DNA of 46,711 bases from contig JAUHWS010000006.1 of the NCBI GenBank assembly GCA_030427295.1, forward strand, positions 1 to 46,711, given 5' to 3'. How positions within the stretch are numbered: position 1 is the first letter of the stretch; each line of letters begins with the position of its first letter. Shown piece after piece: positions 41,201 to 46,711 of this stretch. The DNA comes from a bacterium (GTDB taxonomy: Bacteria > Patescibacteriota > Gracilibacteria > UM-FILTER-43-11). The position numbers and the translations under genes were made by a program. The notes under the pieces were generated by a model that saw nothing but the letters and a program-made list of their open reading frames with translations, was not told where the DNA came from and searched no databases.

Positions 41201-42483
41201 AAAGTTAAAATCAAATCCCGAAGTTCACTGTAAGCATCTTCAAATTGGAGCAAGAATACCCCGCTGGTCGGATCGGTTTCTAAATCACTTAAGGCGCTCT
41301 CAGTGTCATTCCAGGCCTCAAGGGTTCGATCAGCTTCAGGCATGACCGTTTTGAGCTCATCTAAATCCTCAAAAACGAGGGATAGATTTTCAAGGGCTGA
41401 GATGGCTCGATTTAAAATCACGACGGCATTGTTCGACAGTGGCGCAAAGTCACCAGGGTTATCGATCAAATCTTCCAAGCCACTGATCTTCGCGGTCACA
41501 TCCCCCGAGGTCAAAATCGTTTCAATTTCAGTTTGAAGGTCATCATCCAAGGTCTGAATGTCGCTACCCAAATCCGACAAGGCTTCAATCAATTGATCCA
41601 AAGTCAGATCGAGTTTATTTAAGGTGTCAATACTCAAGCCCTGATTCTCTCCTCCTGTAATTCCACCCTGGCCTCCAGCTCCTTGAATTTCACATTCATT
41701 TTGATCCAAGTTACAGACATAACCCGTGGCACAATCGGTGTTGTCTGAACACTGGGCGCCTGAGGCTCCATTTTGGTTATGACAGAAGCCAAACCCATCA
41801 CATTGTTCCGGCGCATCACAATCTGAATTCACTTCACAGGTTTCACTGCCTCCATCTTTACAGGTGGCATCGTCACTACAATATTGACCGGGACTACAGT
41901 CCACACTGGTCAAACAGGCAAAACCTTGAGGGAGTGCACACACATTGTTTTGACACACAAAACCTTGAGCACAATCAGCATCCACATCACAAACATTTCC
42001 GCCTTCGGGCTGAGCCTCACAGAAATTGTCTTCGCCACATACAAAGCCAGCGCCACAATCTGCATCAATCGTACAAGTTTCTCCTCCTCCTGCACTGCTG
42101 GTGATGAATCGAACAATCGAAAGGGATAAAATCACGACCAAAAGTCCAATTGAGGCATACATTATGATTTTTTTAGCCTTGGTGATCTGCTCATCATTCC
42201 CACTGGACACCACCCAAAGTACGCCAGCGTAGATAAGCATGATGACGGCTAAGAATCCCAAAAAGCCAATAAAATAATTCACAATCGAAAGCACCACAGC
42301 TCCCAGAGGCCGCTTGTCAATGTCCGAACTGATACTCACTTCGTCTGTTCCTGCCACTGTAAGACCACTTCCTCCCTCCTCAAGGCCCTGGGCCAAAAGG
42401 TCTGGGGCCAGCTGAACCGTCACGATCAAAATGAGGGTGATGACGGCGACTTGCGCGGTAAATTTTAGAATTTTTTTGAACAT
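38209..42483 (-). CDS. giant surface protein: pilin-like module fused to Cys-rich and PKD repeats
   Basis: The 1424-residue protein has a signal peptide (about 1-31) and two membrane segments (62-92 and 104-129) around a GNDEQITKAKK loop, the layout of conjugation-pilin-like (VirB2/TrbC-type) proteins of CPR bacteria. The neighbouring gene encodes the same module alone. Next come about five Cys-rich units (CxxDxDC..GxxC...C, about 136-275), a helical stretch (285-430), about nine PKD-like modules (for example WFYGDGF, WDFDGDGQFE, WEFGDGE, WDFDGDGAFD) and a C-terminal Ig-like domain. It is probably a large adhesin or stalk rooted by the pilin module (inference). It starts 30 nt after the pilin gene. 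Confidence 0.88.
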   Translation of the reverse strand: MFKKILKFTAQVAVITLILIVTVQLAPDLLAQGLEEGGSGLTVAGTDEVSISSDIDKRPLGAVVLSIVNYFIGFLGFLAVIMLIYAGVLWVVSSGNDEQITKAKKIIMYASIGLLVVILSLSIVRFITSSAGGGETCTIDADCGAGFVCGEDNFCEAQPEGGNVCDVDADCAQGFVCQNNVCALPQGFACLTSVDCSPGQYCSDDATCKDGGSETCEVNSDCDAPEQCDGFGFCHNQNGASGAQCSDNTDCATGYVCNLDQNECEIQGAGGQGGITGGENQGLSIDTLNKLDLTLDQLIEALSDLGSDIQTLDDDLQTEIETILTSGDVTAKISGLEDLIDNPGDFAPLSNNAVVILNRAISALENLSLVFEDLDELKTVMPEADRTLEAWNDTESALSDLETDPTSGVFLLQFEDAYSELRDLILTFPVVRSQITAVPGEGNVPFTVTFDGLSSSDPTGGTIADYTWSILQPNGQSDNFSNEPFATYEFTEPNTYTVKLQVSTSNKDDAGYKMAMDGVSTVLIRANPPATRIAFRVNGSETTDFFNVTLEEANTGITFDPSITVPAQGRNIKQYEWFYGDGFSDTRSSDVPVTHSYAEQGEYFVTLRVTDDQDVIDRRVVKIVVKPLAAQIEVDPETGGDVNTEYKFSGIESRSDDGIITAYSWQILDADNQVVATSTNENFTHQFESPGTYDVELTITDTLGAQDKTTEELTVESREPVANFTYEAPSPNQPNLIEFDASNSYDPDQGDEITYSWDFDGDGQFEVTNSSDLLAPHTYRRTGIFEATLQVTDAFGKTHQIKKNVEVESVLASEIEIDKKAVQLGQPVTFSAANSNAVAYLWEFGDGETASTEESSVTHTYQEEGKYEVTLNFFDRDDNSNQVSAFVLVAEGDNPIALAEATVGGRSPELTEDLCGEGKSGYFVSRAENVVLTAENSVNRDGSSRLLSYNWEFSDGTNNTTKQFTKRFNELTPENQCETVTLTVRDDVSGKISNEDVLYFKVINQSPTITDFVIQDEGDRGLVTPTKVNLKIVGAMDPDGQVKKYRWWYYPEGASNERLGLHSTSEPETDMVVTAQGETGLENRFFFVAEVIDNDNGTFNTTERFGEVSYVEATNGPNLSPVAAFTADKTTISVGDSITFVSDSYDPQGDELPNSAFQWDFDGDGAFDDTSSGPQVSRQFNTPGEYEVRLRVTHRGLSSSVTETVFVESTNAYPQASYIYSIEGNTVDFDASNSAVDGDLEDKTLRYEWDFDVQEDADGNGTTDDDVESTEINPSFTYPETKLYRAKLTTKDSLGNEGVAVRDIDLNLSSADRERNTARTIALRAPNQPITLLNVSVSPIQLRPGGTADITAQILNADNSTYTGSVFFELLEGTGSFSPTPIDAIDSKAQTVFTAIDPGANRIRITATDTFYGDIKEEVIINVQ

Positions 42484-42513
42484 ATTTGTTTTTTGTCTTG
42501 GTTGGGTGGAGGA

Positions 42514-43068
42514 TTATTGATCTGGATTCAAGCCTTCCACAAGGTCTTGGGTGAATAGGCGAGTGATCGAGAAGGAAAGGATAACGAGTACCAATCCAAT
42601 CGTCGACCAGAGTAAGATTTTTTTCGCTTTCCCCACTTGCTCATCATTTCCTGCCGCCGTGATGTACATCACGCCAGCGACGACGTAGCCTAGAAAGGCG
42701 GCTAGGGTCAAATAAGGCAAGGCAAAGTTCACGAGTTTTTTGATGAAGTCTCCAAAGTCACTCGTACCCGTCAAGCCAGTCGTCTCCAACGTGTCCCCTG
42801 CAAAACTGGTGCCGGCGGCTGCTTCAGAGGTACATAAAATTGTCTCATCTTCATTTTGAGGATCGCTACAATCCACATTTTTACACAGTTCGTAGTTCTC
42901 ATCGCCTTCTTGGATGTCCCCCAAACAGGCGCCATATTCCACCTCAAAACCTCCAAAAATCTGAGCGTTCGCATTCAGCGCGAAGCCCATACTGCTGACT
43001 ATCAAGGCAAGGCCAATGGCCAGTCCTTGGCTCAGTTTCCGAAGATGAAAGCGGAATAAAAAGTCCAT
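42514..43068 (-). CDS. conjugation-pilin-like (VirB2/TrbC-type) membrane protein
   Basis: The 184-residue protein has a signal peptide ending near ANAQ (36). A Cys-containing, acidic outer loop follows (cysteines at 48, 62, 67 and 79), then two membrane helices at about 113-138 and 150-171 joined by GNDEQVGKAKK. This hairpin with an NDEQ turn is characteristic of pilin-like conjugal-transfer proteins annotated in many CPR genomes. No VirB4, VirB6 or other secretion gene is present here. It is first in a three-gene operon with the two PKD proteins and has a strong promoter. Confidence 0.82.
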   Translation of the reverse strand: MDFLFRFHLRKLSQGLAIGLALIVSSMGFALNANAQIFGGFEVEYGACLGDIQEGDENYELCKNVDCSDPQNEDETILCTSEAAAGTSFAGDTLETTGLTGTSDFGDFIKKLVNFALPYLTLAAFLGYVVAGVMYITAAGNDEQVGKAKKILLWSTIGLVLVILSFSITRLFTQDLVEGLNPDQ

Positions 43069-43090
43069 GTTTAGCTAAATTAATCCCTTT

Positions 43091-43119
43091 ATTATATCAA
43101 ATTTCATAACAAAAATCAA
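43091..43119 (-). promoter_or_regulatory. promoter of the pilin-PKD operon
   Basis: On the minus strand TTGATT and TATAAT are separated by 17 bp, about 23 nt before the pilin ATG. Its -35 lies about 9 bp from the divergent TTGACA. Confidence 0.75.
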
Positions 43120-43127
43120 TTTTAACG

Positions 43128-43155
43128 TTGACAATTTTGGCAAACTTGCTAACCT
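43128..43155 (+). promoter_or_regulatory. divergent promoter of the small RNA
   Basis: A perfect TTGACA is followed after 16 bp by TAACCT, a weak -10. It lies back to back with the pilin-operon promoter, so one regulator could control both. Confidence 0.5.
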
Positions 43156-43162
43156 ACACTCA

Positions 43163-43310
43163 GTTTTGAGCAAAAAACATGCCAAAAAACCTTCAACAAA
43201 ACATTATTCTTAGCATTATTATTTCGCCACACCGTGGTGCATAGTTTTGTGTAGAATAATCGTTTTGTTCCAAACTATCCGCCACAAAGAGGCGGGTTTT
43301 TTATTTTTTA
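43163..43310 (+). ncRNA. small structured RNA or attenuator leader
   Basis: AACAAAACATTATTCT (43195) pairs with AGAATAAT-C-GTTTTGTT (43253), a 16-bp helix with one bulged C that encloses a CACACCGTGGTG hairpin. A terminator then follows. The next start codon comes only about 13-20 nt after the terminator T-run. It is therefore either an independent small RNA or the leader of the next gene with conditional termination. I do not recognise a ligand-binding family. Confidence 0.6.
43279..43303 (+). terminator. intrinsic terminator directly before the next start codon
   Basis: CCGCC and GGCGG pair around ACAAAGA, followed by a run of T. The downstream ATG is 20 nt away. Confidence 0.8.
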
Positions 43311-43322
43311 AAGAAATTTAAA

Positions 43323-43877
43323 ATGGGATTATCTACAGCATTAAATTTAGATGAAAGAAATTCTATAGCTTCGCCGGATCCCCTGGATGCAATAGGGATC
43401 GAAGCAGATTTGGTTAGTTGTGATCCAGAAGACATGACAGAGGTTATTCCTGCGAGTGCACCGCAGCTGACAACTGATTTAAGTGGCTATGAAAGCGTAT
43501 TAAGTGGGTCACGAGGGGCATTGGAAGGTCTTACGTGTGCAGTGAAATCTAGAGTTTGTGGGCTAACGGGAGATAAAATCCAAGAAGATGCGCCGCAGGA
43601 TAATAAACGTAAGATTTCAAGGGTTAATAATCCATTTGGAGGATCTGATTTTCCTCCAGAAGTTGAAAGACTTTTGGTTGAAGGTGCTGAAACATCACGA
43701 AGATGGCTTCATAGAGTTGTTACTCTATTAGAAAAATCAAATCGTTCAGGAGATTATTTTAGTGCTGGAGCTTTGCTGTTGGCATTAAAAAAGGCAGGCA
43801 GAGGAAGGTTGACTCGGAGGAGAAAAAAAATCATAGAAACCATCGCCAAAGATTACGAATTGCCCGAGCATTTTTAG
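43323..43877 (+). CDS. unknown soluble protein downstream of a terminator
   Basis: The 184-residue protein has no membrane segment. The N-terminal half is acidic and Ser-rich. The C-terminal half is basic (KAGRGRLTRRRKKIIETIAK) with a helical VERLLVEGAETSRRWLHRVV segment. I do not recognise the family. It has lower GC and more A/T-ending codons than its neighbours, a mild sign of foreign origin. No promoter is evident between the terminator and the ATG, so expression may depend on read-through. Confidence 0.6.
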   Translation: MGLSTALNLDERNSIASPDPLDAIGIEADLVSCDPEDMTEVIPASAPQLTTDLSGYESVLSGSRGALEGLTCAVKSRVCGLTGDKIQEDAPQDNKRKISRVNNPFGGSDFPPEVERLLVEGAETSRRWLHRVVTLLEKSNRSGDYFSAGALLLALKKAGRGRLTRRRKKIIETIAKDYELPEHF

Positions 43878-43917
43878 TATCCAAGGTAAGTAAAGTGACT
43901 CACAATCTTGCCCCCTA

Positions 43918-43965
43918 AAAAGGGGAATGGTCATCGTTCACAATCCCCGTGACCATTCTCCTTTT
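43918..43965 (+). terminator. long hairpin after the unknown gene
   Basis: AAAAGGGGAATGGTCA pairs with TGACCATTCTCCTTTT with one mismatch around a 16-nt loop, about 40 nt after the stop codon. The T run is inside the stem base rather than after it, so it is a terminator or RNA-end hairpin. Confidence 0.6.
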
Positions 43966-44069
43966 GAGGACTTAATTTAATGAAAAATGACTACGTAGTA
44001 CGTATTACGCGTATGCCATCTTTCCTTTTTTACTGCGCACTTCACACTTAGAACTTTACACTTGAGATG

Positions 44070-44311
44070 AAGTATATACTCACCCCATCCCCAACTATAT
44101 ACCTAACCTCTGCAAAATGCTGGGGTTTATCTCAGTGTCTTTTTCGACAAGCGATTAGCGAGTAGCGAATAGCGATTAGCTAAATACAGCTTTAAGAAGC
44201 CCCCTCTGGCTCCCCCGAAGGGGGAGGAAATATTGAGATAACTTGTAATTCATCACTCGTAATTCGTAACTAAGAATAAAGTATATACCCACCTCAACCC
44301 AAAGTATATAC
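44070..44311 (+). repeat. iteron-flanked intergenic element, copy D (REP replaces part of the interior)
   Basis: Sites at 44070 and 44093 and at 44279 and 44302 are each 23 bp apart. The left interior is standard (AAATGCTGGGGTTTATCTCA, AGCGATTAGCT). The AACGCTATACGCTAA part is replaced by a GAAGCCCCCTC...GAAGGGGGAGG REP palindrome. ACGTAGTACGTATTACGCG and CACTTCACACTTAGAACT modules lie upstream, and a two-hairpin composite starts 18 bp downstream. No gene lies in this 700-bp gap. Confidence 0.85.
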
Positions 44312-44328
44312 CTACCTCACACCCCAAT

Positions 44329-44440
44329 GTCACTCCCGAGCCTTTATGGTCCACGAGCGTAGCGAGTGGTTTGCCAGAAAGGTTAACTCGGGAGTCTTTT
44401 TGAATTCAGTCTCCAAATACAGACGACTCTAGGGTCAAAC
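44329..44440 (+). repeat. two-hairpin composite repeat, copy 3
   Basis: GTCACTCCCGAG/CTCGGGAGTC forms stem one, followed by TTTTTGAATTCAGTCTCC and AAATACAGACGACTCTAGG. The second hairpin is degraded here compared with the 6.5- and 12.3-kb copies. Confidence 0.7.
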
Positions 44441-44524
44441 GTTTGCAAAACTTGCCTTCAGGAATTGGTTCATCTTTTTTATTTTGGATCACCCCATCAT
44501 CCACTGACGTTCTTAAAAACAAAA

Positions 44525-44549
44525 AAGCGAAGACCAAAGTCTCCGCTTT
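44525..44549 (-). terminator. terminator of the infC-rpmI-rplT operon
   Basis: On the minus strand AAGCGGAGAC and GTCTTCGCTT pair around TTTG and are followed by a T run. It comes about 25 nt after the rplT stop. Confidence 0.88.
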
Positions 44550-44572
44550 CGAGGATTTAATTCAGATAAACT

Positions 44573-45097
44573 CTATTTTTCACCCTTCTCCTCCTTGTCA
44601 GCCTTTTTAGCTGGCTTCTTTTCTACTTTCCCCCCTTTCTCTGTGGCAGTTTTAGGTTCAGCTTTTACCTCAGTTTTTTTAGCAGCGGGTTTAGCGCCAC
44701 CACTGCGTTTCGCCAAAGCCCCTAAATCAGGAGCTTCTCCCTCAGCAGGCAAGACAGCTTTCACTTCGTTTACAATTTTTTCAAAGACTTCAGGGTGATT
44801 GGTCGCCAGCTCAGAGAGCATCTTACGATTGATTTTGATGCCTGCGAGTTCCAATCCATAAATGAATCGGCTGTAGCGAAGATCATGTTGACGGCAAGCG
44901 GCATTGATACGCAAAACCCACAATTGGTGGAAGCTACGTTTCTTTAGACGTCGGTCGCGATAGGCGTTTTGACCCGCCTTCATCACGGCATTTTTAGCCA
45001 ATTTAAAAACATTCTTGCGTTTTCCGCGATATCCCTTGGCCAGTTTCAAAACCTTTTTATGTCGGGCGCGGGCTGCTACCCCTCGTTTTACTCTCAT
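44573..45097 (-). CDS. rplT: 50S ribosomal protein L20 with C-terminal extension
   Basis: L20 is an early-assembly protein of the large subunit that binds 23S rRNA. Residues 1-117 match the family ([66 protein letters not shown]). About 57 residues rich in Ala, Lys and Glu follow ([15 protein letters not shown]), which ordinary L20 lacks; the tail is probably disordered. It is last in the infC-rpmI-rplT cluster, with a clear terminator. Confidence 0.96.
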   Translation of the reverse strand: MRVKRGVAARARHKKVLKLAKGYRGKRKNVFKLAKNAVMKAGQNAYRDRRLKKRSFHQLWVLRINAACRQHDLRYSRFIYGLELAGIKINRKMLSELATNHPEVFEKIVNEVKAVLPAEGEAPDLGALAKRSGGAKPAAKKTEVKAEPKTATEKGGKVEKKPAKKADKEEKGEK

Positions 45098-45150
45098 TGC
45101 GTGGTGACTTTAAGTGTGTAAGTGTGTAACTATCTAAGTGTTTAACTAAT

Positions 45151-45366
45151 TTACCCCTTGTTTGGCAGTAGTTTTTTAAGCGTTTTGGTGTAACCACTGG
45201 CTTTTAAAGTGCGACCAGCCAGCCGCTTTTGCTTTTTAGACTTTTGTTGAAGCAGGTGGTTGTGAGCCGCCTTCTCGTGAGCAAAAGCCCCTTTTCCAGT
45301 GCGTTTGATGCGCTTTTTGGTACTGCTGGAGGTTCGTTGTTTTCCAGGTCGTGCTTTTCCAGGCAT
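45151..45366 (-). CDS. rpmI: 50S ribosomal protein L35
   Basis: The 71-residue basic protein has the L35 pattern: SSTKKRIKRTGKGAFAHEKA, HNHLLQQKSKKQKRLAGRTL and a C-terminal LKKLLPNKG. It lies between infC and rplT as usual. No Shine-Dalgarno precedes the ATG, which is unusual for a highly expressed ribosomal gene. Confidence 0.95.
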   Translation of the reverse strand: MPGKARPGKQRTSSSTKKRIKRTGKGAFAHEKAAHNHLLQQKSKKQKRLAGRTLKASGYTKTLKKLLPNKG

Positions 45367-45496
45367 AATGATTTAATTACGAATTACAAGTTTTTAATTA
45401 CGAATCGTTTTGGAGCGTTTAGCGATTTGCGTGTAGCGCCTAGCTCCATTTAAGATGTGCTTCTAGCTATTCGCTGGTCAGTTACGAATGGGCTGC

Positions 45497-45588
45497 GAAG
45501 CCCCCTCTGTCTCCCTCGAAGGGGGAGAATAAAATGGAATGCTTTTTTTAGTTTACTCCTCCCCTTTGGGGAGGCTGGGAGGGGCTTC
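45497..45588. repeat. paired REP element inside the infC-rpmI gap
   Basis: GAAGCCCCCTCTGTCTCCCT with CGAAGGGGGAG, and then CTCCTCCCCTTTGGGGAGG with GGGAGGGGCTTC, form two hairpins with GAAGCCCC/GGGGCTTC outer ends. The infC-rpmI gap, usually short, is widened to about 240 bp, with degenerate ACGAATGGGC and GCGATTTGCG words around it. Confidence 0.75.
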
Positions 45589-45606
45589 TTTCTTCGCACC
45601 TCGCAC

Positions 45607-46137
45607 TCATTTAATCGGATTCAAGATCATGGTCATCTGATAGCCTTGACGCTTTGGATTTTGCTCAATCGTGGCCACATCCTCTAGCATTTTGAAGAAT
45701 TCATCCATTTTGGCATATCCCAGATCTCCATGGGCCATTTCACGGCCTTTAAAGATGATTACCACTTTCAGAATACTCCGATTATCAAGGAATTTACGGG
45801 CTTGCTTGGCTTTAACTTCCATATCGTGCAGCCCCGTGCGAATGCTCAAACGAATGGTCTTGGTTTCCGTTTGCTTATGAGCCTTCTTTTGCTTCTTATC
45901 CTTCTTTTTTTGGTTGTAAAGATAAGTCCCAAAGTCCATGATTTTACAAACCGGTGGACTGCTCATGGGAGACACCTCAACCAGATCCAAACCCTTTTCT
46001 TTAGCGCGTTTTAGGCCTTCATCCGTGGTCATTTCGCCCACAACATCACTCCCCTCAACGAGAAGTATTTTAGGAGATCTGATGGCCTCATTAACACGTA
46101 AGCGCTTAGCGATAGGAATGGAATTAAGCAATATCAT
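45607..46137 (-). CDS. infC: translation initiation factor IF-3
   Basis: IF-3 prevents premature subunit joining and checks start-codon pairing. The 176-residue length is normal. The N-terminal domain shows RVNEAIRSPKILLVEGS and GLDLVEVSPMSSPPVCKIMDFGTY. The linker is Lys-rich and the C-terminal domain shows TGLHDMEVKAKQARKFL and VVIIFKGREMAH. The start used is an ordinary ATG, not the AUU that gives autoregulation in Escherichia coli. A TTGACT/TAGAAT promoter lies upstream, and no Shine-Dalgarno is visible. Confidence 0.95.
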   Translation of the reverse strand: MILLNSIPIAKRLRVNEAIRSPKILLVEGSDVVGEMTTDEGLKRAKEKGLDLVEVSPMSSPPVCKIMDFGTYLYNQKKKDKKQKKAHKQTETKTIRLSIRTGLHDMEVKAKQARKFLDNRSILKVVIIFKGREMAHGDLGYAKMDEFFKMLEDVATIEQNPKRQGYQMTMILNPIK

Positions 46138-46154
46138 TTGGAGGAAGCCTGATG

Positions 46155-46183
46155 ATTCTAAAAAAGATCCATTTAAAAGTCAA
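46155..46183 (-). promoter_or_regulatory. promoter of infC
   Basis: On the minus strand TTGACT and TAGAAT are separated by 17 bp, about 18 nt before the infC ATG, leaving a very short leader. Confidence 0.75.
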
Positions 46184-46358
46184 GTATTTCTTTTAAAAAA
46201 GACCAAATCGAGGTGCAGTTGGTTGTTTTTTTGGATAGTTCACGAATCGTCTCACGAATTGCTTACGAATGGACTACGAATAGCTACGGATCTTCTTCGA
46301 ATGGTTTACGAATTGAAAAAAACTTAATCCTTAGTCCATACTCCATAGTCCTTAAGAA

Positions 46359-46610
46359 TCAAAATCCCCGCTGAATCGCTCCTTGCACAAAGCCCAAAGC
46401 CAAAAGGGCAATGATGGGGGAGATGTCAATCATGCCCATTCGTGGAATGAAATTGCGAAAAACCTCCAAATAGGGTTCCGTCAGCCGATGCAAAAAAACG
46501 TGAATTGGATTCCGTGGATACGGTTCCACCCAGGATAGTAAAATCCGGGCCACAATGGCGAACTGAAAAATTCCAATCGCAGCTATGATGAGTCCCTGGA
46601 TGTCTCGCAT
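46359..46610 (-). CDS. YggT family membrane protein
   Basis: The 83-residue protein has two hydrophobic segments (about 5-25 and 62-80) around the conserved ILLSWVEPYPRNPIHVFLHR and LTEPYLEVFRNFIPRMGMID region of the YggT family, found in many bacteria near cell-division and pyrroline-5-carboxylate reductase genes. Its function is not settled. Its ATG is 4 nt after the stop of the upstream PgeF-like gene, so the two are coupled. Confidence 0.9.
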   Translation of the reverse strand: MRDIQGLIIAAIGIFQFAIVARILLSWVEPYPRNPIHVFLHRLTEPYLEVFRNFIPRMGMIDISPIIALLALGFVQGAIQRGF

Positions 46611-46614
46611 GGCG

Positions 46615-46711
46615 TTAAATTAATTTAGCAAAGGTCATCATGCGCTGGTCATCGCCCAATCGATACGAAAAATAATTCGGATCACATTTCGTGCAGATGC
46701 CAGCCACCTCC
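46615..46711 (-). CDS. 3' end of a YfiH/PgeF-type (laccase-domain) protein
   Basis: The last 31 codons read EVAGICTKCDPNYFSYRLGD and then DQRMMTFAKLI. The ICTKC..P.YFSYR pattern matches the C-terminal end of the YfiH/PgeF polyphenol oxidoreductase family, whose characterised members act as purine nucleoside phosphorylases or correct misincorporated amino acids in peptidoglycan precursors. The start lies beyond the window edge. Confidence 0.75.
   Translation of the reverse strand, partial: EVAGICTKCDPNYFSYRLGDDQRMMTFAKLI

Noticed and set aside
31683-43068. complete type IV secretion or conjugation system
   Set aside because: Only pilin-like modules are present. No VirB4-type ATPase, VirB6, relaxase or coupling protein is in the window.
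43323-43877. toxin-antitoxin module with the upstream small RNA
   Set aside because: A type I or III pair was considered, but the 184-residue protein has no toxin-like hydrophobic or endoribonuclease motif, and the RNA lacks tandem repeats.
12008-44311. CRISPR array from the 23-bp repeated sites
   Set aside because: Only two sites occur per cluster, spacing includes the repeat itself, the intervening bases are conserved rather than unique, and no cas gene is present.

Overview
The window looks like a bacterial chromosome segment from the Candidate Phyla Radiation (Patescibacteria), possibly a Peregrinibacteria-like lineage. Supporting signs are short housekeeping genes, a pyrD/pyrK pair, a DUF4012 protein, a YibE/F protein, NDEQ-type conjugation-pilin-like proteins, several PKD-repeat surface proteins and a fermentative enzyme set (malic enzyme, D-2-hydroxyacid dehydrogenase, transketolase). 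Phylum assignment is inference, since no 16S rRNA is present. TGA acts as an ordinary stop (genes ending at 6427 and 14099), so this is not a code-25 lineage. Good sigma-70-type promoters are common, but almost no gene has a Shine-Dalgarno sequence.

Layout. 0.2-1.1 kb: two small membrane proteins. 1.3-3.1 kb: gatC-gatA. 3.2-6.4 kb: malic enzyme and three unknown genes. 6.8-9.8 kb: tRNA-Trp, a 27-residue Cys-rich peptide with its own promoter and terminator, a zinc-finger membrane protein and pyrK/pyrD. 9.9-11.7 kb: an SLH protein with an Asp-Glu tract and Ca-binding-type repeats. 12.6-17.6 kb: a methyltransferase-like protein, membrane proteins, YibE/F and DUF4012. 18.4-20.3 kb: a D-2-hydroxyacid dehydrogenase, then a GC-rich island with a structured RNA and a Thr-rich lipoprotein, probably acquired by transfer. 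20.6-26.7 kb: DinG-type helicase-exonuclease, a small overlapping pair with a lone membrane sensor-like domain, and RecG. 26.9-27.4 kb: a promoter-to-terminator non-coding transcript of about 500 nt. 27.4-31.2 kb: DUF2156-like protein, LOG family protein and transketolase. 31.6-43.1 kb: a surface-protein district with three large PKD proteins, one of them fused to a conjugation-pilin-like module, plus a separate pilin of the same family. 43.1-43.9 kb: a structured RNA ending in a terminator 13-20 nt before an unknown gene. 44.5-46.7 kb: rplT, rpmI, infC, YggT and the 3' end of a YfiH/PgeF-type gene.

The intergenic DNA is the most distinctive part. It is a mosaic of repeat modules in a partly fixed order. 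One family, with five copies of about 245-270 bp, carries two pairs of AAGTATATAC-type sites. In 9 of the 10 pairs the sites are exactly 23 bp apart (24 bp in the other), and the pairs flank an interior that can be swapped. Next to it sit a two-hairpin element whose stems change sequence but keep their pairing, a palindromic GGGGGAGG element and several REP-like palindromes. A probable transposase remnant adjoins one of these palindromes. The surface-protein district and the iteron-flanked mosaic are the best candidates for something not yet described.
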